DNA of 64,000 nucleotides from Leisingera aquimarina DSM 24565 (GTDB taxonomy: Bacteria; Pseudomonadota; Alphaproteobacteria; Rhodobacterales; Rhodobacteraceae): contig NZ_KI421504.1 of assembly GCF_000473165.1 (NCBI RefSeq), positions 3,634,094 to 3,698,093 of the forward strand, read 5' to 3'. The notes under the pieces are model-generated. The model saw nothing but the letters and a program-made list of their open reading frames with translations, did not search any database and had not been told where the DNA came from. A program made the translations under genes and the position numbers. This document shows positions 9,083-16,831 of the stretch, piece after piece. The first letter of the stretch is position 1, and the number at the start of each line of letters is the position of its first letter.

Positions 9083-9200
9083 TTTCACACACTCCAAAAG
9101 ACAGCCCGCTTCAGAGGAATGTGTGATTGGCCGATGGAAAACGGGCGAAGAACCGGCCTGCCGGGAAAACTACAGGCAGGGGGCGCCGGTTTCAACCCGT

Positions 9201-9992
9201 TTACGTCTGCCGCAGCAGTTCCAGCGCAGCCGCGTGGATTTCCGCGTTGGCCGCGGCCAGGGCACGGCCGCCATTATGGGCCGGGTTGCCCTGCCAGTCA
9301 GTGACCATGCCGCCTGCTGCCTGGATCAGCGCAATCGGCGCCTGAATATCATAAGCGTTGAGACCGGCTTCTATCACCAGATCCACTTGTCCTACCGCCA
9401 CCAGCGCATAGGCATAGCAGTCGGTGCCATAGCGGGTCAGTTTGGCGCGGGCCGAGACCCGTTCGAACGCAGCCCGGTCATCCGGTGTGCCGACCTCCGG
9501 AAAAGTGGTGAACAGGATGGCGTCTTCCAGCGCCGCAGTGGCGCGGGTCTGCAAAGGTCTTTCGCCAAACGGTCCGGTCATGGCGGCAATTTCCGGTCCG
9601 CCGCAGAAACGCTCACCGGTATAGGGCTGATCGATAACGCCCAGGAACGGGCCGTTTTCATCTGACAGCGCAATCAGCACGCCCCAGGTCGGCGTGCCGC
9701 TGATGAAGCCGCGGGTGCCATCAATCGGGTCCAGCACCCAGGTTCGTCCAGAGATGCCCGGTTTGGTGCCGAACTCCTCTCCCAGTATTCCATCATCGGG
9801 GCGCGTATCCGCCAAGACCGCCCGCATCGCCTGCTCGGCAGCGTGGTCCGCAACAGTGACCGGATCAAACCCGTCTTCGAGTTTATTTTCAGCCGTCAGC
9901 GAAGATGTGCGGAAATGCGGCAAGATGGCAGCGCGTGCTGCGTCTGCCAGTCTGTGTGCAACGTCAAGATCAGATAAAGCGGCCTGTTTCAT
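9201..9992 (-). CDS. hisN: Inositol-monophosphatase-family phosphatase, probable histidinol-phosphatase HisN
   Basis: 263-residue IMPase-fold enzyme. Mg2+-site motifs are visible: GEEFG near 75, LDPIDGTRGF near 90 and AYDIQAPIALIQAAGG near 220. The FISGTPTWGVLIAL segment resembles the HisN (TIGR02067) branch used for histidine synthesis by alphaproteobacteria lacking a HisB-type phosphatase. Start at MKQAALSDLD; upstream codons show no family similarity. No histidine gene is adjacent, so the specific substrate is an inference from family resemblance. Confidence 0.83.
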   Translation of the reverse strand: MKQAALSDLDVAHRLADAARAAILPHFRTSSLTAENKLEDGFDPVTVADHAAEQAMRAVLADTRPDDGILGEEFGTKPGISGRTWVLDPIDGTRGFISGTPTWGVLIALSDENGPFLGVIDQPYTGERFCGGPEIAAMTGPFGERPLQTRATAALEDAILFTTFPEVGTPDDRAAFERVSARAKLTRYGTDCYAYALVAVGQVDLVIEAGLNAYDIQAPIALIQAAGGMVTDWQGNPAHNGGRALAAANAEIHAAALELLRQT

Positions 9993-10089
9993 ATCGTGAC
10001 GGGTGCCACTCGCCCGGCACGATTGCAAGCGCAAACCCCGCCATCGCAGGTTTTGCGCTTGCAAATACTTTTCATTCGCCGTCCGGATT

Positions 10090-10461
10090 TCAGGCGACGT
10101 CGCTTAGCACACGTGCCAGTTCAAACAGGCGTCGGCGCTGGTTTTCCGGGATCGCGTAGTAGGAGCGCACCAGATCAAGGGCCTCTTTGTCGCCCATCAG
10201 GTCTTCCGGAACGGAGGCTTTCTCCGCGGGGGCTTTGCCTTCTTCCTGCAGCCCTTCGAAGAAGAAGCTCACCGCCACCTCAAGCGCGTCGGAAATATCC
10301 CAGAGCCGCGAGGCGCTGACCCGGTTCGCACCGGTCTCGTATTTCTGAATTTGCTGAAATTTAATGCCGACCTGCTCGGCGAGTTGCTGCTGCGTCATGC
10401 CGATCAGCCACCGGCGGTGGCGGATGCGCTTTCCCACATGCACGTCAACTGGATGAGCCAT
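10090..10461 (-). CDS. XRE-family helix-turn-helix regulator
   Basis: 123-residue DNA-binding protein. The HTH_3 domain covers about residues 8-65 (GKRIRHRRWLIGMTQQQLAE then QIQKYETGANRVSA), followed by a charged linker and a C-terminal helix (LVRSYYAIPENQRRRLFELA). This architecture is a widespread, highly conserved single-copy regulator in alphaproteobacteria. It is followed on the same strand by the hisN-like gene 97 bases on. Target genes cannot be read from the sequence. Confidence 0.9.
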   Translation of the reverse strand: MAHPVDVHVGKRIRHRRWLIGMTQQQLAEQVGIKFQQIQKYETGANRVSASRLWDISDALEVAVSFFFEGLQEEGKAPAEKASVPEDLMGDKEALDLVRSYYAIPENQRRRLFELARVLSDVA

Positions 10462-10812
10462 GCGTTTCTCCTAAGTCCAAAATCCGGCTGCAACCCGGAC
10501 CGCTGCATTCCTATAACCTGTTCTGGCTGCTTCAAATCTTTGCCGGAACACGGTTCCCCATCAGAGCGATCTAAGCTCAACCTCTGAGCAAAAGTGTACA
10601 ACCCTTGCGATTGATTGCAAGGCTGCCGTCGCCCCATGCGCAGCCCGCACGTTCAAGCGCATGATTTCATGTATCATTTTTCTAAAGGTTTTGTTGCCAA
10701 GCGGCTGACGATCACGTACCTCCCCAGAAATAGCGAGGTGCAGCCAGGCGCAGCAACCCGCCAGTGTGAGGGCGCGAATCACACAGATTCCCGCAGAAGG
10801 TGAGGAAAAAAT
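10462..10812. promoter_or_regulatory. 351-base divergent intergenic region
   Basis: No gene is supported here. It separates the XRE regulator from the quinone oxidoreductase gene. A perfect 6-bp inverted repeat, CCTTGC-8-GCAAGG at 10603-10622, could be an operator. A long A-rich ribosome site (AAGGTGAGGAAAAAAT) immediately precedes the oxidoreductase ATG. Confidence 0.4.
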
Positions 10813-11781
10813 ATGCAGGCTTTCCAAGTTCCAGCCTTTGACCGTCCGGCGTCGCTGACGGAAATAGACGTCCCGCCGCCGGGGCCCGGAGAAGCAGCCG
10901 TTGCGCTGCGGGCCTGCGGTTTGAACTTTGCCGACCTGCTGATGATGAAGGGCAGCTATCAGGACACGCCCGAGCCCCCCTTTACCCTGGGATTGGAAGC
11001 GGCAGGCGTGGTGACGGAATTGGGCGATGGCGCAAAAGGGTTTGCTCCGGGAGACCGGGTCGCAGTGTTCGGCGGCTCCGGCGGGCTGGCGGAAGCCGGG
11101 GTTTTCAACACGGCCCAGCTGATCCGGATCCCCGATGCGATGAGCTTCGAGCACGCCGCGGCAATGCAGATCGCCTATGGCACCAGTCATATGGCGCTGG
11201 ATCATTGCGCCCGCCTGCAGCCGGGCGAGACGCTGCTGGTAACGGGGGCCGCCGGCGGCGTCGGGCTAACGGCTGTTGAGATCGGCAAACTGATGGGCGC
11301 GACAGTGATTGCCCAGGCCCGCGGGCAGGAGAAGCTGGAAGTGGCGGCTGCCGCCGGTGCGGATCATCTGGTTGATGCCGGCGAAGACCTGCGCAGCACT
11401 GTGAAGGCTTTGGGCGGCGCAGATGTGGTCTATGACGCCGTGGGCGGCGAGGTGTGGAAAGCCGCCTTCCGCTCCGCCAATCCGGGCGCGCGGCTGCTGC
11501 CGGTCGGATTTGCCGGCGGCGAGGTGCCGCAAATCCCGGCCAACCACCTGCTGGTGAAGAACCTGACGGTGATCGGGTTTTATCTGGGCGGCTACATGAA
11601 ATTTCGGCCCGAAGCGGTGTGCCGGTCCTTTGAGACGCTGTTTGCCTGGCACGGCGAAGGCCGCATCAAGCCGCATATCAGCCACACCCTGCCGCTGGAC
11701 CGCGCTGCCGAGGGGCTGGACCTGCTGCGCAGCCGCAAGTCCACCGGCAAGGTGGTAATCACCTTGGGCAGCAACAGCTGA
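10813..11781 (+). CDS. qor: NADPH:quinone oxidoreductase (zinc-free MDR family)
   Basis: 322-residue medium-chain dehydrogenase/reductase. It has an N-terminal GroES-like domain with NFADLLMMKG and TLGLEAAGVV, then a Rossmann domain whose dinucleotide motif GAAGGVGLTAVEIGKLMGA lies near residue 145. Structural and catalytic zinc ligands are absent, as in quinone oxidoreductases. It likely uses NADPH to reduce quinones or enoyl-type substrates. The gene ends close to a convergent LysR gene. The name Qor is family-level; the substrate is unproven. Confidence 0.87.
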   Translation: MQAFQVPAFDRPASLTEIDVPPPGPGEAAVALRACGLNFADLLMMKGSYQDTPEPPFTLGLEAAGVVTELGDGAKGFAPGDRVAVFGGSGGLAEAGVFNTAQLIRIPDAMSFEHAAAMQIAYGTSHMALDHCARLQPGETLLVTGAAGGVGLTAVEIGKLMGATVIAQARGQEKLEVAAAAGADHLVDAGEDLRSTVKALGGADVVYDAVGGEVWKAAFRSANPGARLLPVGFAGGEVPQIPANHLLVKNLTVIGFYLGGYMKFRPEAVCRSFETLFAWHGEGRIKPHISHTLPLDRAAEGLDLLRSRKSTGKVVITLGSNS

Positions 11782-11836
11782 CCAGCAGCAACCGCGTGGC
11801 AGGACCTCTCCCGCCCGCGGCCACAGCATCAGCCCG

Positions 11837-12718
11837 TTAACTGGCAGCGCGCAGCGGCGCGGACCACAGACCCTGAAAGGCCTGACGGATGAATTCGGCC
11901 AGTTCCTCGACATAGGGCGCGCGCACGCGCTCGGCCCCGTAGAGGTTGATGTGCTGCAGGGGAAGATCCGGCAAGCCGCAGCCCTGTTCGACCAGTTCCT
12001 GATAACCGGGCTGGGTCCCCTCCAGCAACACACCGATGGCCAGATCGGCGCTGACCGTTGCCTCGACGGTCCGGTCGGAATCGCTGTCGAGCGCCATCTC
12101 CCATTCGATACCCGCCTCATCCAGCGCCGCCGTGGCCACAGGGCGGAAACTGCAGTTGCGGCAGAAGCCAAGCCGCAGGGGACGCTGCCGCCAGACCGAC
12201 CCGTCCGGCGCGCCGACCCAGCGCAGCGGCATGCTGTGGATCGTCTCGCCGCCGCCGCCTGATCCGTTTTCCGTGGTCAGGATCAGGTCGAACGCGCCGC
12301 GCGCGAATTCGGCTTTGAGGTCGCGGGTGTTGGATGTGCACAGGTTCACATTCACCCGCGGGTAACTGAGATTGAACCGCTTCAGCACTTGCGGGATGAC
12401 CGGATGCACCACGTCATGCGGCACCCCCAGCAGCACCTCGCCCTCAAAGGCCTGGTCTGTCAGCCTGCCGATCACCTCGTCATTCAGCGCCACCATCCTG
12501 CGGGCATACCCAAGCATTTGCTCGCCTTCCGCTGTCAGCGCAATAGTGCGCGCGGAGCGGTCCAGAAGGCTCAGCCCCAAAAGCTCCTCCAGCCGCTTCA
12601 TCTGCATGGAGACCGCCGATTGGGTGAGATGCAGAAAACCGGCTGCCCGGGTCACGCCGCCATTGTCCGCCACCGCCACAAAAGAGCGGAGCGTCGTGAT
12701 ATCGAGATTCCTTACCAT
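11837..12718 (-). CDS. LysR-family transcriptional regulator, VtlR/LsrB-like
   Basis: 293-residue LTTR. The N-terminal winged helix (LDITTLRSFVAVADNGGVTR ... LTQSAVSMQMKRLEE) precedes a periplasmic-binding-protein-like effector domain. The sequence resembles the VtlR/LsrB group of alphaproteobacteria. It is divergent from a DUF1127 gene, as expected from Brucella VtlR, which activates small DUF1127 proteins and the sRNA AbcR2 (recalled knowledge, not checked here). The ATG at 12718 is chosen over an adjacent GTG; AGGTG lies six bases upstream. Confidence 0.85.
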   Translation of the reverse strand: MVRNLDITTLRSFVAVADNGGVTRAAGFLHLTQSAVSMQMKRLEELLGLSLLDRSARTIALTAEGEQMLGYARRMVALNDEVIGRLTDQAFEGEVLLGVPHDVVHPVIPQVLKRFNLSYPRVNVNLCTSNTRDLKAEFARGAFDLILTTENGSGGGGETIHSMPLRWVGAPDGSVWRQRPLRLGFCRNCSFRPVATAALDEAGIEWEMALDSDSDRTVEATVSADLAIGVLLEGTQPGYQELVEQGCGLPDLPLQHINLYGAERVRAPYVEELAEFIRQAFQGLWSAPLRAAS

Positions 12719-12721
12719 CAC

Positions 12722-12843
12722 AGCACCTGATGCATTAGATCAAAAACATTCGTTTTTAAAATGTGCCACAAGACACCATATTCATCAACACAATTGATCA
12801 CCCAAAAGGGACGCATCACAAACTCAACTGAAGGATCCGCGCT
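12722..12843. promoter_or_regulatory. Divergent lysR / DUF1127 control region
   Basis: 122 bases, AT-richer than the flanks. The near-palindrome TGATGCATTAGATCA close to the lysR start fits the LTTR T-N11-A box pattern and is the best candidate site for auto- and cross-regulation. Further T-N11-A pairs exist by chance in this AT-rich stretch, so the exact box is uncertain. Confidence 0.4.
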
Positions 12844-13080
12844 ATGACCTTTGCAACCTCTTCCTGCAACGCCCCGTCCTGCACCCCCTCGTGCCCCACT
12901 GCAAAGCCGCCGCTGTCACTGACCGCCCGCTTGCATCTGCATGTATCGGCATGGCGGCAGCGCCGCCAGCTGGCCAAGCTGGACGCCCGCGCACTGGACG
13001 ACATCGGCGTGACCCGCGCCGAGGCCGACGCCGAGGCCCGGCGCGGGTTCTGGAGCGCACCGGATCACTGGACCCGCTGA
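12844..13080 (+). CDS. DUF1127 (YjiS-like) small protein
   Basis: 78 residues. The last 40 form the arginine-rich DUF1127 helix-turn-helix-like segment (WRQRRQLAKLDARALDDIGV then RAEADAEARRGFW). The first 35 are Cys/Pro/Ser-rich and probably unstructured. A GAAGGATCC ribosome site precedes the ATG. DUF1127 proteins in alphaproteobacteria have been linked to RNA and phosphate or envelope stress phenotypes. It is divergent from a VtlR-like regulator, its probable activator, and followed by a strong terminator. Confidence 0.85.
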   Translation: MTFATSSCNAPSCTPSCPTAKPPLSLTARLHLHVSAWRQRRQLAKLDARALDDIGVTRAEADAEARRGFWSAPDHWTR

Positions 13081-13116
13081 GCGTCTGCAGCCCGATTTGA
13101 CGCCCGCATTTGAGGC

Positions 13117-13150
13117 GGGCCGCCAGCCGGCGGCCCGTTTCCTCGTTTTT
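13117..13150 (+). terminator. Rho-independent terminator after the DUF1127 gene
   Basis: Perfect 8-bp stem GGGCCGCC-AGCC-GGCGGCCC followed by a T-rich run ending in five T. It isolates the DUF1127 transcript from the BAX-inhibitor gene. Confidence 0.85.
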
Positions 13151-13277
13151 CATGTATTTATTGCCCCGAAATACTTGAACCGGAACGCAGTTCCCCCGAT
13201 ATTTAGCGGGAAAGCTGCCGGCCGCGGCCCGGTTCGTGTTCCGGCAGCAAGGGAGTAATTTACGGAGACCACCCAAG

Positions 13278-14054
13278 ATGGCACAATTCGACACCATCCG
13301 GTCTGCAGCCGGCGCCCGCGCCGCGCAGATTGATGAGGGCCTGCGCGCCCATATGAACAAGGTCTACGGCACCATGGCCGCAGGCACGTTCATCACTTTC
13401 CTCGCAGCCTGGGCCATTTCCGGCCTGGCCGTCACTGCCGACCCGGCCAATGCCGTGGCCCAGCTGAGCGCGGACAAATACCTGACCAATATCGGCTATG
13501 CGCTTTATGCCTCGCCGCTGAAATGGGTTATCATGTTTGCACCGCTGGCCTTTGTGTTCGGCATCGGCGCTGCCGCAAACCGCATGTCGGCGGCCGGCGT
13601 TCAACTGCTGTTCTATGTCTTTGCCACGGTGATGGGCCTGTCGATCAGCTCGATCTTCCTAGTCTTCACCGGCGAGAGCATCGTGCAGGTGTTCCTGATC
13701 ACCTCCATCGCATTTGCGGGCCTGTCGCTGGTGGGCTACACCACCAAGAAAGACCTGTCCGGCATGGGCGCCTTCCTGATCATGGGCCTGATCGGCCTGA
13801 TCGTGGCCTCGATCGTCAATATCTTCCTGGCGTCGTCGGCGATGGCCTTTGCGATCTCCGTGATCGGCGTGCTGATCTTTGCAGGCCTCACCGCCTATGA
13901 CACCCAGCGGATCAAGAACGACTACCTGCAGATGGCACATTCGGGCGACCAGGAATGGCTGGCGAAGTCGGCCATCATGGGCGCACTCAGCCTTTATCTG
14001 GACTTCATCAACATGTTCATGATGCTGCTCCAGCTGCTTGGAAACCGCGAATAA
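13278..14054 (+). CDS. BAX inhibitor-1 / YccA family membrane protein
   Basis: 258-residue integral membrane protein with seven predicted helices. The BI-1 core motif SAAGVQLLFYVFATVMG lies near residue 95 and the C-terminal acidic segment LSLYLDFINMFMMLLQL is typical. Homologues act as pH-sensitive Ca2+ leak channels or interact with the FtsH protease. The start MAQFDTIRS is preceded by GGAG with suitable spacing. It is a single-gene transcript bounded by terminators on both sides. Confidence 0.92.
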   Translation: MAQFDTIRSAAGARAAQIDEGLRAHMNKVYGTMAAGTFITFLAAWAISGLAVTADPANAVAQLSADKYLTNIGYALYASPLKWVIMFAPLAFVFGIGAAANRMSAAGVQLLFYVFATVMGLSISSIFLVFTGESIVQVFLITSIAFAGLSLVGYTTKKDLSGMGAFLIMGLIGLIVASIVNIFLASSAMAFAISVIGVLIFAGLTAYDTQRIKNDYLQMAHSGDQEWLAKSAIMGALSLYLDFINMFMMLLQLLGNRE

Positions 14055-14080
14055 GCACTCAAAGTTTTCCAAAGTTATCG

Positions 14081-14112
14081 AGGGGCGGGTCACAGCGATC
14101 CGCCCCTTTTCA
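14081..14112 (+). terminator. Rho-independent terminator after BI-1
   Basis: Stem AGGGGCGG (14081-14088) pairs with CCGCCCCT (14100-14107), then a T run. It lies 27 bases past the stop codon. Confidence 0.8.
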
Positions 14113-14164
14113 TTTCAACAACAATAAGTGGGATGACCCCATAAAGATTATCGAGGTTCCCGCA

Positions 14165-14614
14165 GTGGAGGCAGACCGCCTGCTGCCGCTGTTGCAGGAC
14201 CTGCATGCATCGCACGCCGCGCATCAGCCAGCGCGCCACACCCCGCCCCTCGGCAGCACCGATCTGGCCGTATGGTTGCAGGTGTGGCTGCGGGAAGAGA
14301 ACATCGTTGCCCTGGCCGCAGAAAGCCCGCAAGGGGCGCTGCTGGGCTATTTAATCTATGAGCTGCAGAACCGCCCGGCGCTGCCCATCCGCGCGGCTGA
14401 GACCCGCGCCATGCTGCATCATATTTCGGTGACCGAAGCCTGGCGCCAGATGGGCGCCGGCAAGGCACTGGTAGAGGCGATGAGGGCGCAGGCACTGGCG
14501 GCCGGCGCCACAGTGGTTGCAGCCACCTATGCGCCCTTCAACACCGCCTCAGCCGCGCTGTTGCAGGGCATGGGAATGGATCCGGTGCTGACAATGGCCG
14601 AGTGGCGCGCCTAG
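14165..14614 (+). CDS. GNAT-family N-acetyltransferase
   Basis: About 149 residues with the GNAT fold. The acetyl-CoA loop is QMGAGKALVEAMR (motif A), preceded by LHHISVTEAWR and followed by TYAPFNTASAALLQGMGM. The start is uncertain: no ATG lies between the preceding terminator and the conserved sequence. I chose GTG at 14165 because GAGG lies eight bases upstream, but an unusual ATA or ATT start 18-24 bases earlier would restore the usual KIIEVPA beginning. Substrate unknown. Confidence 0.75.
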   Translation: MEADRLLPLLQDLHASHAAHQPARHTPPLGSTDLAVWLQVWLREENIVALAAESPQGALLGYLIYELQNRPALPIRAAETRAMLHHISVTEAWRQMGAGKALVEAMRAQALAAGATVVAATYAPFNTASAALLQGMGMDPVLTMAEWRA

Positions 14615-14629
14615 TGTACGCCTCTGACG

Positions 14630-15043
14630 TCAGGATCCGGCGGCCGTGCAGTCCAGCCCGGCGGAGATGGCAATTGTGCCGCGGCGGCTCGACACCTCGC
14701 GCACTTCGCCGTCCGGGCGGCAGCCGGAAGCATCCGTGACCAAATCAAGGAACTCAGCCGCCGGGATCTCCGGCAGGCTGGGCATTGCGCTGTCCTCCGG
14801 GACGCTCAGAACCGCCATTCCTGCACTGCCTGAGCGGACCAGGCACAACGCCAGCCTGCGTCCCTGCAGGTGCACGATTTTGTCCACCACCGCCCGCTGA
14901 CCGCCAGCACGGGCTGGCGATGCGGTCTGCAGATGCTGTGCCTCGACTGCAGGCGGCGGCGGCACCGCCGTCCCCGCGTCAAAGGAACTGGAGACCGGCG
15001 CCCCGGCCGCTGCCAATGCAGCCGCAATCATGTAAACCCTCAC
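14630..15043 (-). CDS. Hypothetical exported protein
   Basis: About 137 residues from a GTG start (GGTGG seven bases upstream). A short hydrophobic N-terminus (YMIAAALAAAGAPV) may be a signal peptide. A Pro-rich linker follows, then a small domain with two cysteines (LALCLVRSG and DASGCRPDGE) that could form a disulfide. No family recognised. It sits alone, with the GNAT gene converging on it from the left. Confidence 0.6.
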   Translation of the reverse strand: MRVYMIAAALAAAGAPVSSSFDAGTAVPPPPAVEAQHLQTASPARAGGQRAVVDKIVHLQGRRLALCLVRSGSAGMAVLSVPEDSAMPSLPEIPAAEFLDLVTDASGCRPDGEVREVSSRRGTIAISAGLDCTAAGS

Positions 15044-15193
15044 AGCACATCCACCCGTTTGTTCATTAACCCACGGGCTGAAGGCTAGACCGGAATTGGG
15101 GCGCAAACGTGCCGCGGCAGCCGGCCGCGCGGCGGAATCAGCCTGGCATTTTCAAAGAATTTGAAGCAGCCATGCGAGGTGCCAGGCCAGTCC

Positions 15194-15230
15194 AAAAGAA
15201 AACGGGCCGCGCCAGGCGCGACCCGTTTCC
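15194..15230 (-). terminator. Rho-independent terminator of rpmG
   Basis: Read on the minus strand, AAACGGGTCGCGC pairs with GCGCGGCCCGTTTT across a CTG loop and is followed by CTTTT. It lies about 25 bases past the rpmG stop. Confidence 0.85.
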
Positions 15231-15253
15231 GGAAATCATTCCAAATGAAAGGC

Positions 15254-15421
15254 TTACTTGATTTTGCCTTCTTTGTACTCGACATGCTTGCGCACAACCG
15301 GGTCATACTTCCGCACAACCATTTTTTCGGTCATGGTACGCGCGTTTTTCTTGGTCACATAGAAGTGGCCGGTGCCCGCGCTCGAGTTCAGGCGGATCTT
15401 GATTGTGGTCGGCTTCGCCAT
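15254..15421 (-). CDS. rpmG: 50S ribosomal protein L33
   Basis: 55-residue ribosomal protein, standard length for L33. Recognisable by its start [11 protein letters not shown] and end [18 protein letters not shown]. The position equivalent to the CxxC zinc pair of C+ forms reads YVTKKN, so this is the zinc-independent (C-) type. The start is fixed by the family; the upstream open frame is spurious. It has its own terminator and lies beside rnpB on the same strand. Confidence 0.97.
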   Translation of the reverse strand: MAKPTTIKIRLNSSAGTGHFYVTKKNARTMTEKMVVRKYDPVVRKHVEYKEGKIK

Positions 15422-15530
15422 GGTGCTTCTCCTGCGTCCGAAAAGGCAGGGGCCTCTCGGTAAATTCCTATCTGAAGCCCGGCTTGTACCTGCCCCAGCC
15501 CCCAAGTCAATAGGATTCGGGGGTATTTAT

Positions 15531-15959
15531 GCGCAGAAGGCCTGTAAGCCGGATCCTGTCCCCCCGGGACCGTAATCCCGGGCTCGACGGCCATTCATCT
15601 GGGGCGCGCATTGCTGCGTGCCTCTAGCTGCCAACCCGGCCCCTCTCGGCTGAAGCGTGCCTAGCAGCGGTTTCCCGTTTCCGGGACCTGCCTGCGCGGG
15701 GGCCCTATTTGGCATTGCTCCCGGTGGGGCTTGCCGTGCCGCCCCTGTTGCCAGCGGCGCGGTGGGCTCTTACCCCACCGTTTCACCCTTACCCGCCGAA
15801 TGCTCCGTTGGCGAACCTCCGGTCCGGCGGGCGGTCTGTTTTCTGTGGCGCTTTCCGTCGGGTTTCCCCGCCCGGGCGTTACCCGGCACCGTTGCTTCAT
15901 GGAGTCCGGACTTTCCTCGCGGGGCCGGAACCCCACGCGGCCGTCCAGCCTTCTGCGCG
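15531..15959 (-). ncRNA. rnpB: RNase P RNA (bacterial class A)
   Basis: About 429 bases on the minus strand. The 5' end has the invariant GAGGAAAGTCCGGACTCC block (complement near 15900-15920) and the 3' end the ACAGGATCCGGCTTACAGGC block. The termini pair as helix P1 (GCGCAGAAGG with CCTTCTGCGC). The internal GGTAAGGGTGAAACGGTGGG and AGATGAATGGCCGTCG segments match conserved P8-P10 and P4 regions. It is the catalytic RNA that trims tRNA 5' leaders. Exact ends are set from P1 and may be off by a few bases. Confidence 0.95.
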
Positions 15960-16129
15960 AAAGGAGGCGTAGAAACATCGGCGCGCGGCGTCAAGCGGAT
16001 AGTGCAGGCGGCAGGGGCTTTGTCCCTCTTGGCCTGCGGCCAATTCACCCCAGGATACTTGCAGCCAGAAGAAGACCGGGCCCGCCCCCTTGACAGCCTC
16101 CCGGAGCACCCGGAAGAGCTCCGCAAGCA

Positions 16130-16831
16130 TTAGGTCCAGCTGCAAGCTGTTCCCAAGGGAGAAAAATCGGCTGGCTGCAGCGGGCCTTTCAACCAGGGTT
16201 GATACCGCAGACGGACAGCCTGAAGCAGTGTGCTGTCATCAACATCCGCAGTAAAACCCGCATCGCGCGCTAGATTGCGGAACAGCTGCGGCTGCTTCGA
16301 TGCATTCTGCGGACCTTCGCCATGGCCTCCCTCAGCCGCAAGCTTTTGGCGTGCAAGGCGCTGCCAGTCGAAATGCGGGCCGGGATCGAATTTGCGCCCT
16401 GGCGCCATGCAGGAATGGCCGATGACCCCGGCTGGAGCGATAGACCAGCGCTGCATGATACCGTGCATCAGATCTTCAAGCACCGCCATCTGCGCTGCGC
16501 TGAAGGGATGCGTGCCACGATTGTCCAGTTCTATGCCGATGGAGCGGGAATTTATGTCCGCCTGGCCGCACCACTCCCCTGCCCCGGCATGCCAGGCGCG
16601 GCTTTCCTCAGCTACCATTTGCCAGAGCGTGCCATCCGCTCCGATCAGGTAATGGGCCGAGACTTCGGCTACGGGGTCGCAGAGCCGCTCAAGCGCGGCC
16701 TGCGCCCCATCCATAGCAGTATAATGCAACACAATCAGGGACGGCGTCAGACCGTCCCTGCGCGACCCTGAATTCGGGCTGGGGTGCCAGCTGGCGCCCG
16801 GATGATCAGGCCCGCGTGGATCCGGGGCCAT
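16130..16831 (-). CDS. N-acetylmuramoyl-L-alanine amidase (Amidase_2, AmpD-like)
   Basis: 233-residue zinc amidase cleaving the lactyl-Ala bond of muropeptides. Zinc ligands and catalytic residues appear in LIVLHYTAMDG, SIGIELDNRG and GHSCMAPGRKFDPGPHFDW. No signal peptide is seen, suggesting cytoplasmic peptidoglycan recycling as for AmpD. The ATG overlaps the stop of the preceding lipoprotein gene (TGATG), indicating translational coupling. The start is the ATG one codon inside a longer TTG option. Confidence 0.9.
   Translation of the reverse strand: MAPDPRGPDHPGASWHPSPNSGSRRDGLTPSLIVLHYTAMDGAQAALERLCDPVAEVSAHYLIGADGTLWQMVAEESRAWHAGAGEWCGQADINSRSIGIELDNRGTHPFSAAQMAVLEDLMHGIMQRWSIAPAGVIGHSCMAPGRKFDPGPHFDWQRLARQKLAAEGGHGEGPQNASKQPQLFRNLARDAGFTADVDDSTLLQAVRLRYQPWLKGPLQPADFSPLGTACSWT

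Noticed and set aside
15657-16133. Open frames in both directions across 15.66-16.1 kb
   Set aside because: The region is the RNase P RNA gene; conserved RNA blocks and P1 pairing explain the sequence, not protein coding.
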